A stretch of DNA of 64,000 nucleotides from Aricia agestis. Taxonomy: Eukaryota > Arthropoda > Insecta > Lepidoptera > Lycaenidae. Shown here in pieces: positions 11,661 to 21,755 of the stretch (positions within the stretch are counted from its first letter, which is position 1; each line of letters opens with the position of its first letter). Made by a program: the position numbers and the translations under genes. Where the stretch lies: assembly GCF_905147365.1 (NCBI RefSeq), contig NC_056417.1:12050501-12114500 (forward strand), read 5' to 3'. Under the pieces are notes generated by a model. The model ran no database searches, had not been told where the DNA came from, and saw only the letters and a program-made list of their open reading frames with translations.

Positions 11661-12133
11661 GAGGATTCCACACCGCCATTTTTTCCATACAAACGTTGTC
11701 CCCTGTTTCCTCCCTGGATAATGCTAGTAGAGTTATAATTTTTTTCCTGAATATCTACAGCCACTAATACAATGTCCCTATGTTTTCTTTTTTTTCATAA
11801 TTTAATTATTAAATAAGATATGAACGTTCAAAAACCCAAAAAAATGGCCAGATTTTCCACTGTGTTCAAACGTCCAGAAAACAGATTTGGCTAGATTATA
11901 CAAAAAAAGCAAAACATAGGAACACAGCTCAAGCCTTTTTTAAATCTTTAATGAAAAAAGTACTTAAATCGGTTAAGTTTTGGAGAAGGAATCAGGGGAC
12001 AACGAATCGTTGATTTTCTGGATTTTCTGCAGTTGTCTCTATCGCGTTCTGCGGTATAGGCTTGAGGTAAGGGAGACAGCTATAGATATTACACGTACTT
12101 TTTTTTCATTTCTCTAGCCGCTGTGGTATCCTC
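11661..12133 (+). mobile_element. piggyBac-like MITE (TTAA flanks, M4)
   Basis: Flanked by TTAA (11657-11660, 12134-12137). Ends gaggattccacaccg and ctgtggtatcctc form terminal inverted repeats. The inverse copy is at 36608-37075. TTAA duplication suggests mobilisation by a piggyBac-type transposase. Confidence 0.8.
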
Positions 12134-12230
12134 TTAAGGGGGCGTCTGCAAATTACGTAAGGTGTACAATGTAAACTATGTTTTTTTAACTATTGTATGC
12201 AGTATGCACCCTTAGTACAAGCGCCCCTTT

Positions 12231-12340
12231 TTAGGGTTCCGTAGCCAAATGGCAAAAAATGGAACCCTTATAGATTCGTCATGTCTGTCTGTCTGTCCGT
12301 CTGTCAGTCCGAATGTCACAGCCACTTTTTTACACGAGTA
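12231..12340 (+). repeat. 'GGGTTCCGTA' repeat fragment
   Basis: ttagggttccgtagccaaat, then a (TGTC)n stretch; it is the start of the family seen complete at 30151-30607. Confidence 0.7.
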
Positions 12341-12475
12341 CTCGCGTGGCCTACCATTGTAGGCCATTTAAAAATATTAATTGTTATAATTAAGTATTAT
12401 TATTTTAATAAAATGACAATTATAATCAAAATTAATTACGTTCTTTAAAAACCAAAAACTATTCAATAAATTATG

Positions 12476-12706
12476 AAATTACCTACGAATAATAAAAACT
12501 AAGGAATCGTAACTCCCATACTATTACCGTTTTCAATTTGGTTCCTTTTGATCTGTCATGTAACGTCATCCTAGTACCGCTCAAGGTCACCTAAATATTG
12601 CAAATGTATTGAAATGTGTACCCGGTACACTTTTTTGACAAGTGTTGTGGAGCATGTTTTTTGACGGAGTTACTTTTCCTTAGTTTTTATTATTCGTAGG
12701 AAATTA
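12476..12706. mobile_element. MITE with ~35-bp inverted ends
   Basis: aaattacctacgaataataa...ctaaggaa and ttccttagtttttattattcgtaggaaatt. The open frame after it (12723-13022) shows no motif. Confidence 0.75.
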
Positions 12707-13065
12707 CTGAAAAATAAACTTTGTGAATTTCTATGAAAATCTGACAAAAATCGTACTGATGAAAACACACATGTGCGCTCCTTTTGTGAAACTAAGAAAG
12801 TTAGACTTTTCTTTGCTTTACGTTATTCGAGATTCAATCCTACTTACAAGTCAGAATAAAAACAGAAATTACAAATCTATAACAACTTTTTTGGCGATCG
12901 AATTTGGCCTAACATGCAGCGTTGACATGGCCCCATGGCCCATACGTATTATCGATGTGGGCTGGGGCTATGTTGGAATCTTAAAAAAACTAAATTTTGC
13001 CACATTAATAAAATACTTATAAGTTATTACTTCTATTTATAAACTCAATTATTTTTATATTTTTA

Positions 13066-13391
13066 TAGCTGTCCCGGCAAACGTTTCTTTGCCATATAAA
13101 ATATAATTTTGGCCGTATTATTTTATTGAAGTGACTAAATAAGTATGTCACCATGGCAACGTCCATCGCTATCCCGTCGCACAAACAATGGTCGCCGTCA
13201 GTCTCGAGTTGTTATTATTTACTATTATTTATTCAACAAAATATGCACTTATCAATATAAAAAGTACCGAGTAGCCGATTCTCAGACCTACTGAATATGC
13301 ATATATACTCGTAATTTGGTAAAAATCAGTAAAGCCGTTTCGGAGGAGTACGGTGACTAACATTGTGACACAAAAATTTTATATATAGGAT
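13066..13391 (-). mobile_element. Helitron-like element Hel-B
   Basis: Right end tcctatatataaaattt (minus) and left end gccgggacagcta; internal gtgactaaataagtatgtca and gtttcggaggagtac. The same internal part recurs at 42967-43224. Confidence 0.6.
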
Positions 13392-13454
13392 TATTTTGTC
13401 TTAGAATAAACGACCCTAAATTTTCTTAAGTCACCGGATTAGCTCATTTTTATA

Positions 13455-13700
13455 TAAGTGTGACTCCTAGGCTAGGGTTTACAAAACTGGTAAATATTTG
13501 TTATTACTTTTCATTGGTTAGTTCAGCAGCCAACTTAGATCATAATGTTTCATCTCAAAACTCACATCAAAATCTGGTTTATCGTGTGGGAACCGTACAT
13601 TTTTCCGGGACGAAAAATACCATTTTTCCTTTCCCGGGACTTAAAGTATTTCCACGCCAAATTTCAGCAAAATCGGTTCAGCGGTACTTATTTTAACAAT
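13455..13700 (+). mobile_element. Helitron-like fragment
   Basis: Shares gggaaccgtacatttttccg, cctttcccgggacttaaagt and aaaatcggttcagcgg with 55322-55653 and 37672-37811. Confidence 0.5.
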
Positions 13701-13745
13701 TTTATATTATCTGAATTCGTATTCAGATAATTTGTCGTAATTTAT

Positions 13746-14088
13746 ACGTGGGAGAGCCATGCTTCGGCACGAATGGGCCGGCTCGTCCGGAGAAATACCA
13801 CGTTCTCACAGAAAACCGGCGTGAAACAGCGCTTACGCTGTGTTTCGCCGAGTGAGTGATTTACCGGAGGCCCAATCCCCTACCCTATTCCCTTCCCTAC
13901 CCTCCCCTATTCCCTTCCCTTCCCTTCCCATTCCTAACCTCCCCTATTACCCTATTCCCTCTTAAAAGGCCGACAACGCACCTGCAGCTCTTTTGATGCT
14001 GCGAGTGTCCATGGGCGACGGAAGTTGCTTTCCATCAGGTGACCCGTTTGCTCGTTTGCCCCCTTATTTCATAAAAAAAAATCTCCTA
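13746..14088 (+). mobile_element. SINE-A copy directly upstream of GMC gene 1 exon 2
   Basis: Complete: head acgtgggagagccatgcttc, ccctayyc tract, ggcaacgcacctgcagctct, ending cttatttcataaaaaaaa. Its A tail lies 29 bp before the exon acceptor and in the sense direction of the gene. Confidence 0.9.
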
Positions 14089-14116
14089 AATAGTGTAATG
14101 AATTTACTATTTTCAG

Positions 14117-14241
14117 CGCTACCGATACTTGTTGCTCAACAACACCTTGCAGTTCTGCAGAACTGTTCTCGTCAACTCTGAAGTTGATCGCGGCAGCGCA
14201 GTGCTGTTTAACTGATGACTTCGTGTCTGATGAAATAAAAG
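14117..14241 (+). CDS. GMC gene 1, N-terminal Cys-rich exon (exon 2)
   Basis: A 125-nt exon too short to stand out as an ORF. It follows tttactattttcag and is followed by the donor gtaata. It enters after two bases of a codon and leaves after one; the last G joins AC of the next exon to make Asp. The 41 whole codons begin ATDTCCSTTPCSSAELF and continue through IAAAQCCLTDDFVSDEIK, closely matching the same-length exon of gene 2 (21968-22092). The paired Cys, CSSA(D/E)LF and AAAQCC blocks are shared. Confidence 0.85.
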
Positions 14242-17200
14242 GTAATAAACAATAATCTTACACAATAGAATAGGTGAGTGGAAGAACACAATAGCTATGT
14301 CCACACTATGAGCTTTCGTCTTCAATTTTCGTCATCTTCTTTCATTCAACTTTCGTTGGTCCTGACAATGTTGCCGTTGCGTTCGTTGACGCATTCAATT
14401 ATTAAATGCGCACGAAAGTTGAATGAAAGAAGATGACGAAAATTGAAGACGGAAGCGCATAGTGTGGACATAGCTATTAGGTAACATTTTGTAACATACG
14501 GACATTTACTCATTTTTGGAACGAAGTTCCTTATCGCGCGTTGTGAAAGGGGGCTAGACGGAAAAAGTTGTAGCGACATGACACAAAAGTGTCGGTATAT
14601 TACAACTAGAGAAGAAATGCTATAGTTGTAAGCGCGTGTTTCTCTCTCTGACTCTCTCTCTCTCTTTTGTTTTTTGATTTTGTGTTTTTTTTTTGTTTTG
14701 TTTTTTTTTTTATAACATCGTTCAATCCGGGTGTCCCTTGACATCTCTAAAGTTTTTTTCCATATAATTTGAACAAACCTTGTTACTTATTTACTTTTTC
14801 ACTTAGATAATATATCTGGCTACACATAAAATGCACAGTTTTTTATTTCAAATCATTTTTCCGGCACTAAAGCTTCCATTTATGCAAAAAAGGGCAATTT
14901 TTATGTTACTTATTGTGTTCTTCCACTTACGTCTTCAAGACGATAATATATTTTGTCTATACAGGGTGTAACAAAAATAAGTGATAATACTTTAGGGTGT
15001 GTACGTGTTCCTTGTAGAGAGTTCACTGTGAAAGTAGCAGCGCTGAAAGACCAAAAAATTTTTCACTTTTGTATGGGCAAGGGCCCGAGCGTCACGAGTT
15101 TTCCCATACAAAAGTGAAAAAAAAATTTGGTCTTTCAGCGCTGCTACTTTCACAGTGAACTCTGTACAAGGAACACGTACACACCCTAAAGTATTATCAC
15201 TTATTTTTGTTACACCCTGTATAGTAATAGATAAGCGATATTTTGTCTCTTGTCTATCAAGATTATTTTTCAACATAGAGCAACGCAACGCCAAACGTAA
15301 AGCTTATGAATACAAAACCTGCCAAATAACCACCATTTGTACCATGGGAGAGCCATGCTTCGACACGGATGGGCCGACTCGACCGGAGAAATATCACGGG
15401 CTCACAGAAAACCGGCGTGAAACAGCGATTGCGCTGTGTTTCACCGGGTGAGTGAGTTTACCGGAGCCCAATCAGCTACCATATCACTCCCCTACCCTAT
15501 TACCGTATTCCCTCTTAAAAGGCCGGCAACGCACCTGCTGCTCTTCTGATATTGCGAGTGTCCATGGGCGACGGTAGTTGCATTCCATCATGTGACCCAT
15601 TTGCTAGTTTTCCCCCTTATTTTATAAAAAAAAATTGAATCATTGCTTAGGTACCATAGAGATGATATATTTTTTATTTCAGACAAAGACTGCTTCGATT
15701 TCATCATCGTTGGGGGCGGAACTTCCGGTAATGTTCTGGCTAATAGACTTAGTGAAGTTAAGGGCTGGAATGTACTACTACTAGAAGCAGGACCTAAACC
15801 ACCAATATTTGGATCCGTGCGTTTGTTGTAAATTGTAATGTAGTAAAATTAAAAATTCTAAGTATATACCTCTTATTGTATATTTTTTAAATAATTATGA
15901 TTTCAGATACCGCAACTGTCGAGAAATTTAGCAAGAACAAAATACGACTGGAATTACGTGACAGAGAATAATCACAGAACTAGCCAAGCTTTAAAAACTG
16001 GACAAGTCACGTGGGTACGGGGTAAGCTATTAGGAGGCAGTAGCGTTACCAATGCTGGGTTTTATGTCAAGGGTTTAAAACCGGACTATCAACGCTGGGC
16101 CGACGAAGGTAATCCAAGCTGGACACCTAAAAACATATTTAAATATGAGAGAAAAGCAGAGTCCCTGCAAAATGAAGCTTTAAAAAATAATCCTCTCATC
16201 GGAAAAAACTACGGCTCAAACGGACAACAAGTACTCAATAGATATAACACAACACGAATACCAGTTCACAACTTGATTCTTGATTCATGGGACTCTATTG
16301 GCATTAAACAAGTTGAAGATACAAATAGTGAAGTGTACAATAACCGCGGATATTGTAGCCCTGCGGTGTTTACTGCAGCAGATGGCATAAGATACGATAC
16401 CTATAGATCTTATTTACTACCAGCCGACAAACGTAACAATCTCAAAATTGTCACAGAAGCCTTCGTTTCGAAAATATTAGTAGATGAAAATAAAAAGGCT
16501 TATGGAGTCGAAGTTACTATCAATGGTACGAAAATACAATTGTTTGTTTCTAAAGAAGTCATATTAGCTGCTGGAGCAGTGAACTCACCACACCTTCTGT
16601 TGCTTTCCGGAATAGGACCTAAGAATGAGCTAGAATCTAAAAATGTCTCCTGCGTAGTCGATTTACCTGCTGTTGGTAGAAACTTGCAAGATCATTTAAG
16701 AATTATTGTACCCATATATGGAGATAGATCCCAGTATGATAATAGAAACGAGAGGAAGTGTGCACCAGAAAAGTATTGTCGCAACAGAACTGGATATTTG
16801 GCACAAGGCAGCTTAGAAGACATATCTGCTTTCTATTCTGTTCAATCATATTTAAATTATCCAGAAATTCAAAACCTTGCTTTAATAATGTATGAAAATG
16901 GAACAGCTTTTACAGATAGCTTAGGATTCAAAGAGGAAGTGTCCGAATCGCTTTTTAAGTTTATTCCAAACAAAACTTTGTATTTGTTCTATGTGATACT
17001 ATTGCATCCAAATTCAAGGGGTACTATTAAATTGAAAAGTGGTAGTGCTGATGAACCCCCAATCATTGATCCAAATTACTTTGGGAGTAATCGTGACTTG
17101 ATACTAACGACACGTGGAATTATGAAACTAACCGAAATATTAAATACCAAATTTTTCAAATCAATAAAAGCGTATATTCCACGTATTAAACTGGCCGATT

Positions 17201-17496
17201 GTGATCACCTCACATTTAATACTTATAGGTATTGGAAGTGTTACGCAAGAAATATGGTTACTTCCATATTTCGTCCAGCTGGTGCTTGTAAAATGGGCAA
17301 GTATGCAAAGAACTCAGTGGTTAATAATTATCTTCAAGTCCATCAAATTGCTGGTTTGAGGATCATTGATGAAAGCGTAATGCCTACACATGTCAGTGGG
17401 AATTATAATGGGCCGATCCTCGCCATTGGAGAATTTGGTGCAGATATGATAAAAAATTACTATAAAGCAAAAGTTACTAAATATTATGTCAGTTAG
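14117..17496 (+). CDS. GMC oxidoreductase gene 1 (glucose-dehydrogenase-like paralogue with altered catalytic His)
   Basis: Spliced gene; recognised exons are 14117-14241, 15683-15816 and 15907-17496 (TAG stop). They encode 616 residues counted from the codon split at the start of the first one. Family role: GMC enzymes oxidise alcohols, sugars or sterols with bound FAD; insect members are usually secreted or in the secretory pathway. Seen: Cys-rich N-terminus with a moderately hydrophobic stretch (residues ~16-30), dinucleotide motif GGGTSG (53-58), RGKLLGGSS (125-133), GAVNSPHLLLLSGIGP, LQDHL, and the C-terminal catalytic loop. That loop reads IFRPAGACKMG, with Arg543 where the family has His; the partner Asn588 (GNYNG) is kept. 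All introns are GT-AG. The exon with the start codon was not found; it lies upstream of a SINE ending 29 bp before 14117. Family assignment is secure; activity is doubtful; substrate unknown. A tandem paralogue starts about 4.3 kb downstream. Confidence 0.9.
14291..14478. mobile_element. MITE M1, inside intron 2 of GMC gene 1
   Basis: atagctatgtccacactatg and its complement at the right end; arms of ~60 bp include gtcttcaattttcgtcatct. Relatives at 42103, 42712 and 62659. Confidence 0.9.
14638..14712. repeat. (TC)n and T-rich low complexity
   Basis: tctctctctgactctctctc followed by T/G-rich sequence; intronic. Confidence 0.8.
14960..15222. mobile_element. Palindromic MITE M2, inside intron 2 of GMC gene 1
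   Basis: Nearly the whole element is a fold-back: tacagggtgtaacaaaaata ... tatttttgttacaccctgta, arms ~110 bp, with gtagcagcgctgaaag inside. TA flanks suggest Tc1/mariner-type insertion. Other copies: 34762, 53885, 54042, 62906 and a decayed one at 24890. Confidence 0.92.
15341..15635 (+). mobile_element. SINE-A copy inside intron 2 of GMC gene 1
   Basis: Diverged copy (ccatgggagagccatgcttc) ending ttattttataaaaaaaaat, 47 bp before the exon 3 acceptor and in sense orientation. Confidence 0.88.
15683..15816 (+). CDS. GMC gene 1, FAD-binding exon (exon 3)
   Basis: 134 nt after the acceptor tttttatttcag, ending GGATCC before donor gtgcgt, phase 0. It encodes KDCFDFIIVGGGTSGN, then VLANRLSEV and LLLEAG: the Rossmann beta-alpha-beta unit that holds the ADP part of FAD. 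Length and phases equal those of exon 3 of gene 2. The reading frame continues about 40 nt upstream of the acceptor and 18 nt past the donor, but those parts are intron. Confidence 0.9.
15907..17496 (+). CDS. GMC gene 1, main catalytic exon (exon 4)
   Basis: 1590 nt after a 90-bp intron, starting IPQLSRNLARTKYDWNY and ending at TAG. It carries the rest of the FAD domain and all of the substrate domain. GTG at 15958 looks like an ORF start only because the exon is open upstream; the true exon begins at 15907. Codon 543 at 17272-17274 is CGT (Arg); a single base change from CAT would account for it. No frameshift or stop is seen in 529 codons, so the gene is not an obvious pseudogene. Confidence 0.92.
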   Translation: MPQLSRNLARTKYDWNYVTENNHRTSQALKTGQVTWVRGKLLGGSSVTNAGFYVKGLKPDYQRWADEGNPSWTPKNIFKYERKAESLQNEALKNNPLIGKNYGSNGQQVLNRYNTTRIPVHNLILDSWDSIGIKQVEDTNSEVYNNRGYCSPAVFTAADGIRYDTYRSYLLPADKRNNLKIVTEAFVSKILVDENKKAYGVEVTINGTKIQLFVSKEVILAAGAVNSPHLLLLSGIGPKNELESKNVSCVVDLPAVGRNLQDHLRIIVPIYGDRSQYDNRNERKCAPEKYCRNRTGYLAQGSLEDISAFYSVQSYLNYPEIQNLALIMYENGTAFTDSLGFKEEVSESLFKFIPNKTLYLFYVILLHPNSRGTIKLKSGSADEPPIIDPNYFGSNRDLILTTRGIMKLTEILNTKFFKSIKAYIPRIKLADCDHLTFNTYRYWKCYARNMVTSIFRPAGACKMGKYAKNSVVNNYLQVHQIAGLRIIDESVMPTHVSGNYNGPILAIGEFGADMIKNYYKAKVTKYYVS

Positions 17497-17593
17497 GTTA
17501 GGCCCTTATCTACAAAGGTCTATGGTGGATAACCACGATTGTGCAAATGTCTACAGTAGTAGTAGTCTACAATATATAGTAAAATATATAAAA

Positions 17594-17605
17594 AATAAAA
17601 ATAAA
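17594..17605 (+). terminator. Likely poly(A) signals of GMC gene 1
   Basis: Two AATAAA hexamers (17594-17599 and 17600-17605) lie about 100 bp after the stop codon of gene 1 in A-rich sequence. This is the usual spacing for an insect 3' end. Cleavage site not determined. Confidence 0.55.
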
Positions 17606-17978
17606 AAAGCCTTTTATTTCATTACTAATTAAAAATTAATTTGTACAATAGATTAAATATCTTAATAATTAATCTAGTTTAGTAACATTTTTTCTAGATT
17701 CAGTACTTTTCATTAAACCATAATATTATTAAAAATTGTATGCATGTTATAATTAATAATTTCTTAAAATTGAATATTAGTTGATATTTTAATGATTGAT
17801 TAAAATTTACAATTTCATACTATCTATTATTATATTAATTTCGTAACTACAATATTATCATATCATTAGTGCCATAATCTTATAATATTAAAATTTTGAA
17901 TATTTTGAATATCTAATTGTAATTGTTTATTTACATGGTTATATTATTATGAGTATTAGTATTAGTAAGAGCCCCTCT

Positions 17979-18605
17979 TTATTTGAGGGTGAAGGCCTCC
18001 TCCAGACTAGACCATACTTCCCTATCTTGGGCTTTCTCAAACCACTGCTTTCCTGCGATATCTTTTATCTCGTCTTCCCAGCGTGTCACCGGTCTACCTC
18101 TTTTTGTATATCCTTTAGGTCCTGGCCATTTTGTGATTTGTTTTGTCCAGCGTTCGTCTGCCATTCTGGCTACGTGACCTGCCCACCGCCATTTTAGCCG
18201 TTTAGCGTAGGTGTTGGCGTCAATGGCACCGGTTATTTTTCTTATAGTTGCATGTGGTATGCGTTGGATTTTTTTAATATTTGTCATACTCCTTTCCATT
18301 GCTCTCTGGCAGTGTTTGATTTTATTACATATTCTTCGAGTAAATTTCCACGTCTGAGAGGCATAGGTTAGTGATGGTAGCAGGCAGGAGTTCAGTGCTT
18401 TTCTTTTGATTTTTACAGGCGTGTCGCTTTTGAAAATTTCTTTCAGTTTCCAATATTTTTGCCAGGTAGAGATTATTCTTCTGTCTACTTCAATGTCATT
18501 GCTCATTAATTCAAATGATAACTGTTTTCCTAGGTAGACATAGGACTCTACATATTCCAAAGGAACACTATTTAATTGAACTGGCAACTTTCTACCGTTG
18601 GTATT
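17979..18605 (-). pseudogene. RTE C-terminal domain
   Basis: About 202 open codons: ESYVYLGKQLSF, then SCLLPSLTYASQTW, RLKWRWAGHVARM and RGRPVTRWEDEIK, ending EEAFTLK. This is the region after the RT palm (thumb plus the typical 'WAGHVAR...RRGRP..RW' tail) found in RTE-clade elements. Open here, but out of frame with the RT upstream. Confidence 0.85.
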
Positions 18606-18622
18606 TATTTTTGTTTTTTTTT

Positions 18623-19890
18623 TTAATTTATTTCTAGTCCTGCTTCTGAGCTTGCTTTTTGTAACGACTCTAACATAAACTCTACTTCTTCATTTTTTTC
18701 GGAAAACAGCACAATATCGTCTGCAAACCTTAAGTGGCTGATGTAGTTGCCTGAAATATTCACACCTATATCTCTCCAATTCAGTTTTTTGAATATTTCC
18801 TCTAGGACAGCGATAAAAATGCGTGGGGACAAAGGGTCACCTTGCCGAGTTCCTCTTCTAATGGGTATGGGTGGGCCTATCCTGTCCAGTTTTATTCTGC
18901 TTATGCCTTTGTCTCCTTGAGCTCTTAAAGTTTCCCATATTGCAAAGTGCTCTATAGTATCAAATGCTTTCTGGTAATCGATAAATGTTATGTAGAGTTC
19001 CTTTTGAAATTCTCGATATCTCTCGATAATCAATTCTATTGTATGAATGTGGTCCACGGTAGAATAGCCTTTCCTGAATCCTGCTTGTTACACTGGTTGG
19101 TAGAGTTCTAGGCATGTACTTAATCTTTTTTCTAGAATTGAAGCAAACAATTTGTAGATCACCGGCAACAAGCTTATAGGTCGATAGTTGCTTATGTTTT
19201 TTGGGTCGCCTTTCTTGTATAGTAGAGTTATACGTGATTCTGACCACTGGAAAGGAGTAGATCCTGTTTCTAGTACCATGTTAAATAGCCTTGTTAAGTG
19301 TCGTGTTAAGAGTCCGCTTGCAATAATAATAGCCTCACTCGGTATCTGGTCGGGTCCTGGGCTTTTATCTAGTTTAAGCCTTTTTATTTCTTTAAATACC
19401 TCATCTGCTTCAATTTTTAGCACTTTTGATGGCTCTATGCTCGTACTTTGCTTGTTTTCTACTCGAGATTGCAAGCTATATAGTTCTTTATAATACTTTG
19501 TAGCTATGTCTAATATGTCTTTTCTATTATTTGAAGTGTTTGTGCTCCCACGTAAACTGTCTATCCAAGTCTTATGAGTTTTCAATTTTTTGAAAGCTTT
19601 TTTGACTCCACCTGTAGTTGCGAGATATTTTTCTAGTGTAGCAGCTCTATGATGCTTATAATCTTGTTTTATGTATTTACTGATGAGTTTGTATAGTGCT
19701 CTCAGTTCGTTTTTTGTCGATCTACTTTTTGGCTTAACTCTATGTAGCTCTTGTCTTCTTTGTATGAGCTTTTTTGTACGATCTGATAGGATCGTGTCTG
19801 CTTGTTCATTTTGATGCGTTGAATGTGCTTCTGTTAGGCTGTTTTGGATAGAGCTTGATATAAAATTGTAGAGTTCTTGCACTGAGTTAC
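18623..19890 (-). pseudogene. RTE reverse transcriptase domain, interrupted by one nonsense codon
   Basis: Two frame-sharing halves (19882-19088 and the part ending at 18623) form the RT fingers and palm, with GTRQGDPLSP and the FADD catalytic box. They are separated by a single TAA at 19085-19087 in the stretch QPV-stop-QAGFRKGYST. A further stop lies near 19890, just upstream of the RT. The fusion to the C-terminal domain is broken near 18610-18625 by a stop and a length change in an A run. Confidence 0.85.
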
Positions 19891-20096
19891 ATTTTTCTGT
19901 TGACGTGTATACAATCCATATAGGTTTTTAGCGATTTGATATAATTGTTTTTGTGTTTTTCGTATTTAAGGCAATTTTTCTGACTCGCGCTTAATTTTGC
20001 TCTACTTCTTTTGCATGAATCCAGGTGTAGTTTTGCCCTCACCATTCTGTGATCTGTGGGATAAGTTAGATTTAGTACTTGTATGTCATATATTCT

Positions 20097-20450
20097 GTCC
20101 TACAAATTTGTAAGAATAAAGTCTATTTCGTTTTTCGTGATGCCGTTTGGTGATTTCCAGGTCCAGCGTTTTTTAGGATAGTAGAAGGCAAATTTAATAA
20201 ATCGATCGCCTCGGTGATTTCTTGTCCCATAGCCATGCTGCTTCATAATAATATGTTCTCCGGGTTTAGGCTGACCAATTTTTGAATTGAAATCTCCCAT
20301 CATTATAACATTTTTCCCTGACATTTTGAGTGCCCTGTCGATGGTGTCGTAAAATAGTTCGACTTCTACCTCGCTGGCTCTTTCTGTCGGGTCTACAGTA
20401 GAAACAATGGGTAAATGCTTACTATGCCCCTTCGCATTGTTTGTCCATCA
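20097..20450 (-). pseudogene. RTE endonuclease domain remnant
   Basis: The minus-strand frame reads STVDPTERASEVEVELFYD, then MMGDFNSKIG and NEIDFILTNL, the C-terminal half of an AP-endonuclease-like domain. A TAG at about 20100 follows ILTNL; beyond it the same frame resumes with DRIYDIQVLNLTYPTDHRMV, the last conserved strand (DHRMV). The N-terminal half is absent. Confidence 0.8.
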
Positions 20451-20455
20451 AGGGC

Positions 20456-21753
20456 TTAGGTGAAGAGGCCGTATTGAATGTATTGTAATATAAATTAAGT
20501 AAATAATTGTTACATAATATTATGGTTCAAGTAAAATAAGGTATTGCTTCGATTAAGAATTTGTGAAATGTCATTTAACGTAAGTACAAATGTGATATAA
20601 AATTTTATTGATTGTTATTTACATGTCGATTGATAGTAATAACTATAGGTCGCTTGTTGCTACTGAAGAACTTTTATTAAAGTATTATAATATATTAAAA
20701 CACAATACAATATTAACGAGATTTTTTATTTAGTATGTTTAATTTTTCCTGCTTTTTAGTTTTTCCTTTCTCTGGCAGTCAACCTGGCCCGTCAATCCCT
20801 TAAGCGGCAGCCGGCTACCGCATAACAATTGAAAATCTATTGTGTCTGCTATACGCACGATGGAGGTGTTAACAATATTTTAATTAGACAAAGTAAAAAA
20901 TTGCATGACAACAAAGGCAATTTCGTAACATTAATTTAACTAGAGGTTGCCCAATGGTCGAAATTCGACCTTAAATATAAATTATAAGTTTCAATGCTAT
21001 TATTATTCTCTTACCAAATCATAAACCTATGATGCACGAAATATTGACTTTCTTCTTCTTCTTTTGGCTCCCCGTTTAAAGTACAAACAAGTTAGTTAAA
21101 AACAACAATCCATTTTTAATTTGACAACAGACTTCAGCTATAAATAAAAGAGTATAATTTGTGTGTATACTTGTCATTCAAAATATCGTAGTGTGTAGGT
21201 ACTATACTATAAACTAAAAAATTACTGTGTGTAATTTTTTATTTATTAAAATAAGGTATGATAAAAGCATAATTTTACAACAATATTGGCTCGATGCACT
21301 CCTTCTCCATATAATAATTTATAATAACTGTGCGAAATTTCATGCACCTACGTTTCCGCATTTTTCATCAAAAAGGGTCCAAAGTTTTTTCAATTTATAG
21401 ATTTTTCATCAACGTCTATTTAAGCTAAATATATAATGTTATGATTCTGTCTATTTAGTTTTTAGGTCATATTATTTTCACCGATTACAGTTACGGGTAA
21501 TTTTACTACCATGCTCCTAATACTTAATTAATTAATTAAGGGGCTCCTGATAATAATAATTGTTTATCGTGTGCTAAACTTAATGTATTCTTCGTGACAA
21601 TAATTATATTATAGCATCGTATTTAACATACAGTCAACATTCATATTTTGTAAGTTACACAGTTAACATGCATACTTACAAAATTAACTTTTAATGTTTT
21701 AGTTCATTTTTTGTAATAATAGTAAATATTATTGTGATTTCTCAATCAAAACA
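20456..21753. other. Intergenic/upstream region of GMC gene 2
   Basis: AT-rich; no gene. 20940-20990 (actagaggttgcccaatggt) looks like a Helitron-like end. 21290-21410 (acctacgtttccgcattttt) recurs inverted at 58325-58380. The promoter of gene 2 should lie in the right part, but no core element stands out. Confidence 0.45.
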
Positions 21754-21755
21754 AT
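21754..21755 (+). CDS. GMC gene 2, last two coding bases of exon 1 (split start codon AT|G)
   Basis: The sequence caaaacaATgtaagttg has A at -3, as in insect start contexts, directly before a consensus GTAAGT donor. Joining AT to the G at 21968 makes ATG and opens the frame of exon 2. The intron is 212 bp. The exon 1 5' end is unknown; 21600-21753 is AT-rich and presumably 5' UTR/promoter. No TATA box is evident. Confidence 0.6.

Larger units (their letters stand above)
17960..20455 (-). mobile_element. RTE-type LINE, 5'-truncated and inactivated
   Basis: About 2.5 kb of a non-LTR retrotransposon inserted between the two GMC genes. Read on the minus strand: the end of the apurinic-type endonuclease domain (20450 to ~20100, MMGDFNSKIG, NEIDFILTNL), a linker, the reverse transcriptase (19882 to 18623, YRPISLLPVIYKLFASILEK, GTRQGDPLSP, FADDIVLFSE) and the C-terminal RTE domain (18587 to 17979, WRWAGHVARM, RGRPVTRWEDEIK). 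It ends in short (ACTAAT)-like repeats. The 5' end is lost inside the endonuclease, and several stops or frameshifts break the frame, so it is a dead copy. The clade call rests on domain order and motif wording. Confidence 0.9.

Noticed and set aside
12723..13022. 99-codon frame after a MITE
   Set aside because: Starts at a non-ATG codon, no motif, AT-rich composition and no splice context.
14346..14744. 132-codon minus-strand frame in GMC gene 1 intron 2
   Set aside because: Built from M1 MITE and low-complexity (TC)n/poly-T sequence (lysine- and RERES-rich); antisense and intronic.
15958..15960. GTG as start of GMC gene 1
   Set aside because: The exon is open and homologous to gene 2 back to the acceptor at 15906, and the FAD-binding exon lies upstream.
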